Shown here: positions 43,855-53,837 of the stretch, piece after piece | How the letters are laid out: each line of letters starts with the position of its first letter | Position numbering within the stretch: position 1 is the stretch's first letter | NCBI GenBank assembly: GCA_944325305.1 | Contig: CALUZO010000010.1 | Span: 1-64,000, forward strand | Reading direction: 5' to 3' | DNA from: an uncultured Rikenellaceae bacterium | GTDB lineage: Bacteria > Bacteroidota > Bacteroidia > Bacteroidales > Rikenellaceae | Length of the DNA: 64,000 nt | Position numbers and translations under genes: made by a program | The notes under the pieces: model-generated | What the model saw: the letters and a program-made list of their open reading frames with translations, nothing else | Told to the model about the DNA's origin: nothing | Databases searched by the model: none

Positions 43855-46800
43855 ATGAAAATTACAGGTCAACCAAAAGCGTTTCTGAGCAACGAAGCCA
43901 AGCAGATGCTCAATCTGTATCAGTCGTTAGGCGAAAGGGCGGAAATATTCCTTCCGCGTCATATCTTCGACAACCTTACGAACTTCGTCAAGCTCTGCAT
44001 GGAAGAACCGGACGATCCGGCCAAACAACAGGCCGAGATCAACCAGTACCTTCTGAAATTCCGCGAAGACATACCCGGTTATGTGGATGTCTCTCTCATG
44101 CTTATTCCTCATAACGATTCCAAAGCCTTTGATATAAGCGCCAAACGCAGTCAGTTCGTAAAACGCATAAACGATGTGATCGATACCGATGCCACTACGC
44201 CTGAGTATCGCAAACCGCTCGTCAACATACGCAACACTCACGACTTTTCTGTAGGTACACCACCTGTAACAGACCGTCACATAGAATTCATGTCACAGCT
44301 CCAGCTGGGCGGACATGTTCGCGACCTGCGTAAGTACCGCGATGTCATAGGCGTCACTGGAGATATAAACGAAGCCCATTGGAACTACATGATGGATACT
44401 CTCGAGCAGATGATCAGCCAAAGTACCCATTACACCACAGCTGCGGAAAAACAGGACTTTCTGAACCGCAGTTGTTGGACCGTTAACTTCAAAGGGCTTA
44501 ACGGGATGATCCGTACAGTTGTTTCGGGCAATGCAGACAAAGCCGTAGAACTGCTCAAAGGCGATGTTTTCGGCAAGGCGGCAGTCGTAGTGTGCGATGC
44601 ACCCGACCCGAAAGACCTTTTCGAAAAGATGACCACCGACACCACGAGTGTTTTCGTCGTGAAGGTTCCAAATGCGCGTATCAACCATTACGCCGGCCCC
44701 GAATGGTTCCCTCTACTGACACGTCTCGTGATAGTTGACAACTCAAAAGAATCCCGCAGTTCCAACACATCATTGGTATTCGCCTTCCATAACGGCATCA
44801 TCAACACTCTCAACAAGGTCCATACCAAGAAATTAGGGTCGCCTGCGAACACTCAGTTGAACCTGCGCCTCATTCTCGAGAATGTAAACGAAAGCTACCT
44901 GCACGAGTTCCGCGAAAAGATCGAAAAACAGATCGAAATATACGGGCAGGAACTGCATACGATGCTCACCGAACAGACCGGGAACAGCGACGATATGGAT
45001 AAGCGTATCACGCTATTCAAGCTGGATGCGTTTTCACGTCAGGTCGTTCAGGACAAATACTCTCTCGAAAAACTGCGCGACTTCATCTTCTTCCTCGAGA
45101 ATTGCCACAAACCCGAAAGCAAGCAGATCCAGACGCAGGAACTTATCGACGAATTCGAAACCCGTATGAAGGACTACTTCTACGGTGGCAACAAACTTAT
45201 AAACATAGTAACCATCCTCGAAGGAGGCGGCCGCAACCAGATCCGCACCTTCGGTCAGTACCTGCTCGGGCGTACCGTTGGCAGCCCGAACAGCAAAGTC
45301 CGCTATGCCTGCAAACTGATACTCGACATCATACCCAGTACGTACGAACGGACTCTGCATAACCATTTCCACAAGAATTTCGGCATCAACCTGTTCTTAG
45401 AGAGGTATAAAGAGTATATCTCCAAAATAGGCAAGGACGCCGACAACAAAGGACGTTTCGAAAAATTCCTCATAGACCTGGGCATCCGTGACAAATACTT
45501 CGCCCTCAGCGACGAAGACAAGGATATCGTAAAGAAATTCCTGTCGGCACTGGGCAATCTCGACCAGACCTCTATCTCGGATTCGGTACAGATGATCATA
45601 CGCGACCTGCTGTTCAATCCGAACGGCAAGCCGAAGCCATATATCATCTACAACGAACAACAGGCATGGGAATACAAGGACCTCTTGCCTGACGACATGT
45701 TCGACATCAACCCGTTCGACATCGAGATCGAGAACCTCGAAGACGGACGTCTGGCTTACGAACGCCTTACAGACAAGTTGTTACGGATAAAATCCACCCT
45801 CGCCCTGTTCGACGAGAGCGGATCGCTATGGGACTTGTTCTGCGAAAACACAACCATTCTCATCAACGACCCGAACAACCCGACAGGCTATACGGACTTC
45901 AATTCGGAACCAGTCAACAATTTCCTTCGGTTCCTCAACAGCTCGAAAATCACACTGTTCCTCGACGAGGCTTATGCCGAAAGTGTCAAGATTGCGGACA
46001 AGGAGATGCCGAAATGGCGTACCATTTCGCGTTACATAATGAACAATATCAACGCCCAGAGCCGCATCAAGGCAGTATCCTCGCTTTCGACGACCAAGAA
46101 TCTGTGTGCGACAGGCGAGCGTCTCGGAGCTATTGCAACCACTCCGCAAGCTGCCGAGTTCGCCAGATTCGCACGCAAATGCAACAGCGCCGAACACGGC
46201 AACAACAACTCGCTGCTGATGCTCAACAACGCCCTCGAGACAGCTCAGGAAGCAAAACTGGTAAAGGATACTATCGAAGCCAAACTGCCCAAGAACGCCT
46301 CACGCACCAATATTCGGAAATGCCTCGTCAACTTCATCAAGGAGCAGATCGAGAAAACGGAACAATACAATGTCAAAAGCAAGGGAAGCCAGCTCCACAA
46401 AACCGCAGGCTTCGAAGGGTCGCCGCTGTACCTGTTCCTTCTGAAGGAACTCAAGGCACTCGACAAACTCGACGTTCTCGGACTTCCCGACGACTTCAAA
46501 TATCACGACGAACCCTTCTTCAGCTACTGGCAGGGTAAACTGATCCGGAACCTCAACCGTTTCCGTGTGAACAAGAACTTCCGCGAAGAATCGCTGAAGC
46601 GCCTGACCATGGCCAAAGAACTCGCAGCCAAAGTAATCAACGATTACCAGACCGATGCTCTGGAAGTCATAGATTCGGACGGTTCATACCTGTTCGACCT
46701 GCGCATCAAAGGGGAACCGGCTTATGCCGACATACTCACCTTCTGCAAAGGACTGGCCAAATACCGCGGCATAGCACTCGTTCCCTACCCGACCGGACTG

Positions 46801-49800
46801 GTACGTTTTTCGGCGGGCGGATATATCAAGGATACAAAGGAGAGCCGCAAGGTATTTGCCGCCGAAATAGAAGACGCCATATCTATCTTCGTAAAATACT
46901 GGCTTCGATTCGCCGAGCAGCGCTCCAACCCGGCAAACAAAGAGATCGAAACGCGCGACATGATAGAGAACATGTTCGCACTTAAAAAGAACAGCGATTT
47001 CATAGGTACAGTCATTTCGGACTACGACAAATCGTCCAAATACGCAAAGGATAAAGCCCCGTCCCTGCAAATACGCGACGTGAGAAGCCTCTATCATTCA
47101 TCGCCAGAAAAGAGCGGTGTTACCATAACGACTATCGGTCGTTCGGCAAACTCCGTCATCGAACTTCACGGCGACCTGATAGGCTCGTGCAAGGATGTAT
47201 TCGAATTCATACGCAGTACGGCATTCACCAAAATCTATGAAAACCTTCTGGCTCAGATATATAAGAAGATTCCGGCAATCGCCGACCTCGACTTCAATAC
47301 AGTAAGTTCGAGATACTCCAAGGCCGTTATTCTCAAATATATCACCAACAAGCGCACCTTCCAGCCGAACAACCACGTACTGGACGACCCGGAAGAGATG
47401 AATGTGATGCGCGAAGTCTTGATCGAGATGGAGAACCTGCTGTTCTCCGACAGCAAAATGAAGATCGCCGCCATCTGCGCAACCGGCAATCCGGCACTCG
47501 ACAAGGCCAAACTCGAAGGAATCAATTCAATCATCAAGAAGTATATCAGCGAGATACTTCTCCACTTCAACCTGCCGTTCGAGAAAGAGAGCCGCGAACC
47601 GAGCCGCCGCGAAATCATCAAGACTGCCGGCGAATGTTTCGAACAGCTTACAGGGATAAAGTTGAAAGATCTGAACCTCAACATCTGGATAGACGAATTC
47701 GTTACCATACTCCGCGAAAAGCCGGAATTCAACGATATATCTCTCTCAGAGAAGAGCATAGGCTATATCCTCGATGCGATAGCACGCGGAATCAACCGCT
47801 CGGACGACATAAAGGATAAGGTCCTATACCTCTACCTGCTGGATAACGATCACTCGTTCTACAAGATGGTGGTAGACCGTCTGAAATATTTCAGCGAACG
47901 CCTCGACGCCATGGAGGACGGCGAACAAAAAATGATCACCGAAGAGTTCATCACCAGCATCCTTCCGACGCAACTCGACGAAATCAATCGCTACATTCTC
48001 CGCCGCCGCGACATCAAAATCAACGACGACGAACTCTATATCGTTACGCGCAAGGTAGCCCGTTTCTACATCGGACTCATCCGCCGCACCAAAGGCACGG
48101 ATTATTACAACCGCTATGCCCACACTCTGGTGCGCCTTGTAGAAACACAGTTCCGCAAACAGAACTCAAGCGTCAACGAGATGGTACAGCACGGCATCTC
48201 GATCTACAAAGGGTTCGACATGGAGAACAAGATCCTCGAAACTTACGAAGACGGTAAATTCTCATGGATCAACGAACTCATGTCCAAATGCGGTGTCATC
48301 AGCTCGGAACAGCCGGTACAGGCCCATACTCGCATAGTCACAGACGCCAAAAAGCGTGAATACCCGTTCCATAAGGTAGACCGTATGGAAGTTAAACGCG
48401 TAAGCGCCGGAGGCGACGGCGAAAGCCCTGTGGATTACATCCGTTTCATCAATCCGCTTCCGGAATCATCGTTCTTCACCGATCGTCTGGCACGCTTCGT
48501 GGCAAACATGGACTCGGACGACTACCGATGCAAAATAGTTAAACACGGCATCGTGAAAGAGCTCGTGATCTTCCAGAAGGGCTACATGAAATACCTCACG
48601 GACAACTACCGTCTCAACTACACGGAAGACATCTCGCTGCACGATATACGCAACTTCGTGCCGGACGTAATAAGCCTGCTTGGGGCCCCCGAAAAACTCA
48701 TTTCGTTCCCGCAGATCGGTTATTTCGATATCAAAGGACCTCAGGGCAACATCAAGACAATCGTAACCCCGCTCAAGTCCGAAGCCGATTATTTCGGTGA
48801 CGTCAAGAAACCCCGCCTTACGGTTATCAACGAAAAGGTCAAAGAGATCGGCGGTATTCCGCGCCACGGCTCACTGTTCCTCATCGAAGAAAACGACGGC
48901 AGCGTGTTCGTCGTAGAAATTAACGGCGACAGCGGCGTGGGCAAGAGCGAAATGATTGCAGCATTCATTCTGCGTTGGCTGCGCAACAACCTCGAAGGTA
49001 TCCGTTCGATCAAGATGATCGCGGGCGACATGTTCCACGAATTCCAGGATGCCGACGGCAACCTCTACGGTATCGGTACCGAAGTGGGCGACTTCTCCCG
49101 CACAACGGACTTCGACCCGGACTACATCCGCTACTACAAATACCTGTTCGAAACGAGTGCCGACAGCAACGTGACCGACCTCAACGCCCGCAGTACCGTG
49201 AGCGGAATGTGCGATATCACGATGCCGTACAAGATCGATATCATGCTCAGCGCCAGCAACTACGCAAAACAGGAGGGCGGTATCACCCGTGTAGACAACC
49301 CAGAAAACTTCCTGCTCTACATCGACGCCCACGGCGAACGCAAGGAAAAAGCCACCAGCCAGGACGGCCCGAACTTCCAGCGTACACTGAAACGCTACAC
49401 AGCCGACAAGAATATCGTGAGTGTCATCGCAAAACACGGAAACTACCTCGACGACGTACTCGACTGGGATTATGTACCTGAAGAAAAGAAATACTACCTT
49501 GCATCGTCATACAAGCTTCTCGACAAGATAGATATCCTGGAAGTCGTGAAGATGATATTCGTCGGCAAGTCGTACAAAGCCAACGGCATCAGGTACTGCA
49601 TCGACGACGTAGCATTCGATATGATACAGAACCGCTTCACAGCATCGGTAAGCTACAAAGACGGCGATAACGAATTCTCGACCGAAACCATACTCGACCG
49701 CCAGATTTTCAGCTCCATCTACGACTCTCTGGCATCCACTCCGGGCGGACAGCCGTTCATCTCGGAAGAACACCAGTTGGAAACCGTACAGACACTTATC

Positions 49801-50568
49801 AATGTACTGCGCGGCGGCAAGGATGGCAAAGGCAAGGCTCGCCACATCCAGTATGGCATTCTTTCGACCGAAATAGGTAAGAAGGGTCGCGAGATCACGG
49901 GTCCGCAAAAGGCTGCGGCAGCCCTCAAACAACTCATCCAGGAGGTGCGTATAGCACGTCCCGAGATCAACGAAGGCAAGATCAAAGTCAAGAAACTGCT
50001 CAACGAAAAGTATCACCACATATTCAACGGCGAGATGAACAGCAGCGAAATATGGCGATACAACTTCTACCTGTACCAGCTTGAGAACATGCGCAAAGCG
50101 GACATCCGACGCATGGACAACAAGAACAAAAAGGTAGATATATCGAATCTCGTCGACTTCTGCCCGGTAGACAAAAACAAGGAATTCAGTCCTCTTCTCG
50201 TCAATCCGAACCTCAACATCGAGCTTACGAGCTTCGGCGAAACCTTCGAAGAGTTGATGAGCCTTCCGAACTACCCGGCATTCGCCGAAGAATTCGCCGA
50301 ACGGGTAGGGAAACTTTATGTTGCCGAAGGATACAGCCGCGAAACGAATATCAACAACATGATCGTACAGCTGCTGCTCATGGAAGAGTATATCTCGACG
50401 GACGACATAGCTCGCGGAAGCGTCATAGAAAAAGTCAACCGTGAAACCATTGCAGCGGCTAAATACGCCGTTGTGAAGTACCTCGGAGAACTCGATGCCA
50501 AAGCAGCAAACGCCTCTGCCAAAAGCGACACTGCAAAACCTAAGAAAACCACCAACGGCAAAGCATAG
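43855..50568 (+). CDS. Giant protein with PLP-aminotransferase core and HPr-kinase/PEPCK-like P-loop
   Basis: A 2237-residue single frame with no signal peptide or membrane helix. The middle (about 660-1030) shows fold-type I aminotransferase marks: NDPNNPTG (about 672-678), FLDEAYAES (D704, Y707), STTKNL with candidate Schiff-base Lys748, GERLG (754-758) and a substrate-Arg-like GLVRFS (R984). The C-terminal part has GDSGVGKSE (1691-1699), the P-loop form of HPr kinase, then GDMFHEF and PYKIDIMLSASNYA, reminiscent of the PEPCK/HprK superfamily. The first 650 and the 1030-1650 residues match nothing I recognise. The lysine/alanine tail (KSDTAKPKKTTNGKA) is low complexity. It is monocistronic. 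It could be an enzyme that couples a transamination to phosphotransfer, or a scaffold with degenerate folds. Confidence 0.7.
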   Translation: MKITGQPKAFLSNEAKQMLNLYQSLGERAEIFLPRHIFDNLTNFVKLCMEEPDDPAKQQAEINQYLLKFREDIPGYVDVSLMLIPHNDSKAFDISAKRSQFVKRINDVIDTDATTPEYRKPLVNIRNTHDFSVGTPPVTDRHIEFMSQLQLGGHVRDLRKYRDVIGVTGDINEAHWNYMMDTLEQMISQSTHYTTAAEKQDFLNRSCWTVNFKGLNGMIRTVVSGNADKAVELLKGDVFGKAAVVVCDAPDPKDLFEKMTTDTTSVFVVKVPNARINHYAGPEWFPLLTRLVIVDNSKESRSSNTSLVFAFHNGIINTLNKVHTKKLGSPANTQLNLRLILENVNESYLHEFREKIEKQIEIYGQELHTMLTEQTGNSDDMDKRITLFKLDAFSRQVVQDKYSLEKLRDFIFFLENCHKPESKQIQTQELIDEFETRMKDYFYGGNKLINIVTILEGGGRNQIRTFGQYLLGRTVGSPNSKVRYACKLILDIIPSTYERTLHNHFHKNFGINLFLERYKEYISKIGKDADNKGRFEKFLIDLGIRDKYFALSDEDKDIVKKFLSALGNLDQTSISDSVQMIIRDLLFNPNGKPKPYIIYNEQQAWEYKDLLPDDMFDINPFDIEIENLEDGRLAYERLTDKLLRIKSTLALFDESGSLWDLFCENTTILINDPNNPTGYTDFNSEPVNNFLRFLNSSKITLFLDEAYAESVKIADKEMPKWRTISRYIMNNINAQSRIKAVSSLSTTKNLCATGERLGAIATTPQAAEFARFARKCNSAEHGNNNSLLMLNNALETAQEAKLVKDTIEAKLPKNASRTNIRKCLVNFIKEQIEKTEQYNVKSKGSQLHKTAGFEGSPLYLFLLKELKALDKLDVLGLPDDFKYHDEPFFSYWQGKLIRNLNRFRVNKNFREESLKRLTMAKELAAKVINDYQTDALEVIDSDGSYLFDLRIKGEPAYADILTFCKGLAKYRGIALVPYPTGLVRFSAGGYIKDTKESRKVFAAEIEDAISIFVKYWLRFAEQRSNPANKEIETRDMIENMFALKKNSDFIGTVISDYDKSSKYAKDKAPSLQIRDVRSLYHSSPEKSGVTITTIGRSANSVIELHGDLIGSCKDVFEFIRSTAFTKIYENLLAQIYKKIPAIADLDFNTVSSRYSKAVILKYITNKRTFQPNNHVLDDPEEMNVMREVLIEMENLLFSDSKMKIAAICATGNPALDKAKLEGINSIIKKYISEILLHFNLPFEKESREPSRREIIKTAGECFEQLTGIKLKDLNLNIWIDEFVTILREKPEFNDISLSEKSIGYILDAIARGINRSDDIKDKVLYLYLLDNDHSFYKMVVDRLKYFSERLDAMEDGEQKMITEEFITSILPTQLDEINRYILRRRDIKINDDELYIVTRKVARFYIGLIRRTKGTDYYNRYAHTLVRLVETQFRKQNSSVNEMVQHGISIYKGFDMENKILETYEDGKFSWINELMSKCGVISSEQPVQAHTRIVTDAKKREYPFHKVDRMEVKRVSAGGDGESPVDYIRFINPLPESSFFTDRLARFVANMDSDDYRCKIVKHGIVKELVIFQKGYMKYLTDNYRLNYTEDISLHDIRNFVPDVISLLGAPEKLISFPQIGYFDIKGPQGNIKTIVTPLKSEADYFGDVKKPRLTVINEKVKEIGGIPRHGSLFLIEENDGSVFVVEINGDSGVGKSEMIAAFILRWLRNNLEGIRSIKMIAGDMFHEFQDADGNLYGIGTEVGDFSRTTDFDPDYIRYYKYLFETSADSNVTDLNARSTVSGMCDITMPYKIDIMLSASNYAKQEGGITRVDNPENFLLYIDAHGERKEKATSQDGPNFQRTLKRYTADKNIVSVIAKHGNYLDDVLDWDYVPEEKKYYLASSYKLLDKIDILEVVKMIFVGKSYKANGIRYCIDDVAFDMIQNRFTASVSYKDGDNEFSTETILDRQIFSSIYDSLASTPGGQPFISEEHQLETVQTLINVLRGGKDGKGKARHIQYGILSTEIGKKGREITGPQKAAAALKQLIQEVRIARPEINEGKIKVKKLLNEKYHHIFNGEMNSSEIWRYNFYLYQLENMRKADIRRMDNKNKKVDISNLVDFCPVDKNKEFSPLLVNPNLNIELTSFGETFEELMSLPNYPAFAEEFAERVGKLYVAEGYSRETNINNMIVQLLLMEEYISTDDIARGSVIEKVNRETIAAAKYAVVKYLGELDAKAANASAKSDTAKPKKTTNGKA

Positions 50569-50589
50569 CTTTTGACACCGCAACACCTG

Positions 50590-50623
50590 AAGTGCCGCGC
50601 AAGTATTTGCGCGGCACTTTTAT
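50590..50623 (+). terminator. Terminator of the giant gene
   Basis: A 13-bp perfect stem (50590-50602 with 50607-50619, core GTGCCGCGC), loop GTAT, followed by a T/A-rich tail 22 bases after the stop. Confidence 0.88.
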
Positions 50624-50639
50624 AATATGACAGAAGCAC

Positions 50640-51174
50640 TGTTTTATGTGACAGCAATCACAGCCCCCATCTGCGACGACAAGAAATCCACACAAAGCCC
50701 ACCGACAGGTACATAACCGGCACCCAGTTACAGATAAAAGGTAGGGCTACTTAAACAATACTGATTCTTGTGAGTGCAGCCAAAACATCAATATTGGATA
50801 ATCCTCAGACATAACACCCCCCGGACTATTCTGCAATATCACGTTACTATAACAAGCAAGACAAGCAATAAAGAGATTCTGTGAACGGCATCGTCAATAA
50901 GTTCATGTGTTACCGACAATCCCCATAGCACTGAATATCAGGGATTTTCGCCAGCAGCCATCCAAGCATCCGGGTTGTCGGCAATCAGAGGACCCTAAAT
51001 ATATATAATACGCCTCAGAGGGTTGATATCGGATGCATACATATCGACATGTATATCACGTAACTTATTCGCAGTGCCGACAAGCATCGCACGAACAAGG
51101 CGAACAAGGCTTCCGTATTCTGCAGATTCCGGGCATCCGCAACAAGGTCTACCCGACATGATACGGGCATCCAT
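50640..51174 (-). pseudogene. Possible decayed gene remnant
   Basis: About 530 bases without an intact gene. On the minus strand one frame gives a 59-residue open piece from 51174 to 50995, then continues through several stop codons with protein-like stretches (LIADNPDAWMAAGENP, VTHELIDDAVHR, LGAGYVPVGGLC). The last reads like the C-terminal strand-helix of an acetyltransferase, but the match is short. It could also be chance. Confidence 0.25.
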
Positions 51175-51208
51175 TCATCTCGGATTCAAAAGTATAATCA
51201 GGTCGGAG

Positions 51209-52528
51209 TTATCGAGAATGGCGTATATCGTCCACACGCTTATTGACACGTCCGTAAAGCGTAGCCATGTCCCAATCTTTCAGAATTCCATGTTCGACAA
51301 GGATATTCCCGTCGACTATCACAGTATCGACATCGCCGCTTTTAGCGCAATAGACCAGATTGGCAACAATATCGGTCTGCGGATTTAAGTGCGGTTTATC
51401 CATGTCGATCATTATCATATCGGCCAGCATTCCCACCTTCAACTGTCCTATGCTATCACAGTGTCCAATCGCTTTGGCCGCATTGACAGTGGCCATTTTC
51501 AGCACATTCCATGCGGGAAGAGTACAGGGATCTCCCGTAGAGACCTTTTGCAGAAACGACGCGCTTCGCATCTCCTCCAGCATATCAAGATCGTTGTTAG
51601 AACTGGCGCCATCTGTACCAATTGTTACATTTACGCCATTCCCGACCATTTGTGCGATCGGCGCTATCCCGCTCGACAACTTCATGTTGCTTTGTGGATT
51701 ATGCGATACAGAGACTCCGCGTTGGGATAAAATGCGTATATCCTCATCCGTAACATGCACACAATGCACAGCAAGCGTAGATGCGTCGAGTATCCCCAGA
51801 CTGTCGAGATAAACGACAGGAGACATGCCTGTTTCCCGGTCTAGCATATCTATTTCATCGCGGGTTTCGGCTACGTGTATGTTGAAGCCGAGTTTATACT
51901 GTTTCGCTATTTTTTTGGCGTAGATCAGGCTGTCGCGAGATACGGTATAGGGCGAATGACAGGCTACCATTGGGGTTATACGTCCGCCGTACATTCCTTT
52001 GCCCCAAGCGGAAACTAACGTTTCGAGATCCTTCTCGAATTTTTCGCGATTCTCTCCCATAAGCGTGGTCGACAACACCGCACGCATTCCGCTTTTGTCA
52101 ACAATACCGGCAATCACCTTCTCTTGGAAATACATGTCTACAAAGCAGGTGGTCCCGCCAAGAAGCATTTCCGCCACACCCAGTTCACTTCCGAGCCTGA
52201 TATCATCTTCCGTCATCCGGTTCTCGAACGGCCAGATATACTCCTTGAGCCATGTCATTAATGGCTGATCGTCCGCATACGAACGCATAAGAGTCATAGG
52301 CGTGTGACAGTGGGTATTTATCAACCCCGGCATGACCACAAAGCCTCTACCGTCTATTTCGTAAAGATTTTTCTCGTGCCGTCTGCGGAAATCATCAACA
52401 GAGGTAGCGTCACGGTCGATCATGGCGATCACATTCCCTTCGATCCCTACCGATCCACGGAAATACTTTACACCGTCGACCTCGTACATAGGGACGACTA
52501 TGGCATCTTTTATAAGAATGTTACCCAT
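51209..52528 (-). CDS. mtaD: 5-methylthioadenosine/S-adenosylhomocysteine deaminase-type amidohydrolase
   Basis: A 439-residue metal-dependent amidohydrolase. HxH is in MPGLINTHCHTPMTLMRS; further ligands lie in CHSPYTVS, NIHVAETRDE, LAVHCVHVTD and VTIGTDGASSNNDLDM. The YADDQPLMTWLKEYIWPFE stretch is typical of MtaD, which deaminates methylthioadenosine and SAH to hypoxanthine-type products. Related guanine or chlorohydrolases share the core. The gene lies 40 bases after DUF1573 on the same strand and is probably the last gene of the exbB-exbD-tonB operon. A role in SAM by-product recycling is likely. Confidence 0.87.
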   Translation of the reverse strand: MGNILIKDAIVVPMYEVDGVKYFRGSVGIEGNVIAMIDRDATSVDDFRRRHEKNLYEIDGRGFVVMPGLINTHCHTPMTLMRSYADDQPLMTWLKEYIWPFENRMTEDDIRLGSELGVAEMLLGGTTCFVDMYFQEKVIAGIVDKSGMRAVLSTTLMGENREKFEKDLETLVSAWGKGMYGGRITPMVACHSPYTVSRDSLIYAKKIAKQYKLGFNIHVAETRDEIDMLDRETGMSPVVYLDSLGILDASTLAVHCVHVTDEDIRILSQRGVSVSHNPQSNMKLSSGIAPIAQMVGNGVNVTIGTDGASSNNDLDMLEEMRSASFLQKVSTGDPCTLPAWNVLKMATVNAAKAIGHCDSIGQLKVGMLADMIMIDMDKPHLNPQTDIVANLVYCAKSGDVDTVIVDGNILVEHGILKDWDMATLYGRVNKRVDDIRHSR

Positions 52529-52568
52529 GATGATTTTACAAGTTCGACAAGTCGACCTACGGGCATTG

Positions 52569-53021
52569 CTACTCCACTACCTCGCCTTTTACAAAGACGA
52601 TATGACGCGCCATGCTGTCGTTCGAATAAACCTGAATCGCCTTATGGAATACACCTTTTTGTTTTTTGGGGTCATAGGTAACGGTTATCTTTCCACCGGC
52701 ACCCGGCATGACTGGCTTCTTCGGGTAATCGAGACTTATGCATCTGCAGGACACCATTACCTTGGTGATTACCAATGGTTTATTACCTGAATTTTTGAAT
52801 TCTATGCTGCCAGACTGTTTTCCCCCATCCTCTTTTATCTGGCCGAAATCATATTCGGTCACCTTGCCGAAATCTATGCATGCCCCATCTATAACCTTAT
52901 TGGCAACGGTATCCTGCACCACGAGGGTCGTATCATTCTGTGACTCTGGAATCGCGGCGCCAGCAACATGAAACGTCAAGGCACACGCAATTAAAAAAAC
53001 AGTGCAAAATATATTTTTCAT
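52569..53021 (-). CDS. DUF1573 periplasmic protein
   Basis: A 150-residue protein with a signal peptide (MKNIFCTVFLIACALTFHVAGA) and one DUF1573 immunoglobulin-like domain: GQIKEDGGKQSGSIEFKNSGN, then PLVITKVMVSCRCISLDYPKKP and the closing ITVTYDPKKQKG. The paired Cys-x-Cys after VS is family-typical. Bacteroidota have many such proteins, of unknown role. It begins 2 bases after the TonB stop and so belongs to that operon. Confidence 0.85.
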   Translation of the reverse strand: MKNIFCTVFLIACALTFHVAGAAIPESQNDTTLVVQDTVANKVIDGACIDFGKVTEYDFGQIKEDGGKQSGSIEFKNSGNKPLVITKVMVSCRCISLDYPKKPVMPGAGGKITVTYDPKKQKGVFHKAIQVYSNDSMARHIVFVKGEVVE

Positions 53022-53023
53022 CG

Positions 53024-53833
53024 CTACTGAAGCTTAAAGTTATATGTTATGGTTCCCATTTGAAGACCATCGCCCTCTATGCTGCTGAAACGTGACTGGC
53101 GGGCTGCTCTCAAAGCTGCATTTATAAGTTCGGATGCATTCGTCGTCGAGCCGCTTGGGCGATACTGTGCGTTAATGACTTTGCCGTCGGCATCGACCGT
53201 AATCTCCACAATCACCCGGCCTCCCTTATTGACATTGTAATCCGGTTTGGGCAACTGACCGACTATACTGCGTCCCGTGAGGTCGAAACTGTTCCCGTCG
53301 GCGCTTATTCCGGTACCTTCATGATTCCCTTCCGGAGCACCCTCTATTGTACCCTGGTTGCCTTCACCTTCTGTTGCCCCTTCCGATGAAGAGGTACTGC
53401 CCTGCGTACGTCCCGGGAAATTCAATCTCGGGTCGGCTACGCGAGGCTGCTCCTCTACATGAGGTGTTTCGGCAGAGGAGTTTTCACCCGGATTAGTAAC
53501 TTCCGTAGATTGATTTTGACGCTGCTGTGCGGTCTGGGCTATTTCCGGAGCTTCTTCATTATCCTGTGTCGCGACAGGTTCGGGGGTACGCTGCGGTGCG
53601 GTCTGGCGCTGTTGCTGCGACTGTTTAGGGGCTACCGAATTATCCCGCGTATCGTCATTGCCGAATGCATTCTCCGTATCGCCGAAATTGATCAGAATCC
53701 CTTCCCCTGTCTGTTTCTCGGGTAACGAAAAGGTCAGAACAAGCAATAGCACACCCCATATAACGAGGTATGCTATCCCCGCTATAAGGCCTATGCGTTT
53801 GCCTGTTTTATTGTCTGTTTCGTAATAATACAT
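53024..53833 (-). CDS. tonB: Energy transducer TonB
   Basis: A 269-residue protein with one N-terminal membrane helix (IGLIAGIAYLVIWGVLLLVLTF). A periplasmic spacer rich in Gln, Pro and Glu follows (about 60-170), and the TonB C-terminal domain is at about 185-269 (GRVIVEITVDADGKVINAQYR, then NAALRAARQSRFS and a final TYNFKLQ). It carries energy from ExbBD to outer-membrane receptors. The spacer is Gln-rich instead of the Pro/Lys type of E. coli. The operon order exbB-exbD-tonB is standard. Confidence 0.9.
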   Translation of the reverse strand: MYYYETDNKTGKRIGLIAGIAYLVIWGVLLLVLTFSLPEKQTGEGILINFGDTENAFGNDDTRDNSVAPKQSQQQRQTAPQRTPEPVATQDNEEAPEIAQTAQQRQNQSTEVTNPGENSSAETPHVEEQPRVADPRLNFPGRTQGSTSSSEGATEGEGNQGTIEGAPEGNHEGTGISADGNSFDLTGRSIVGQLPKPDYNVNKGGRVIVEITVDADGKVINAQYRPSGSTTNASELINAALRAARQSRFSSIEGDGLQMGTITYNFKLQ

Positions 53834-53837
53834 CGGT

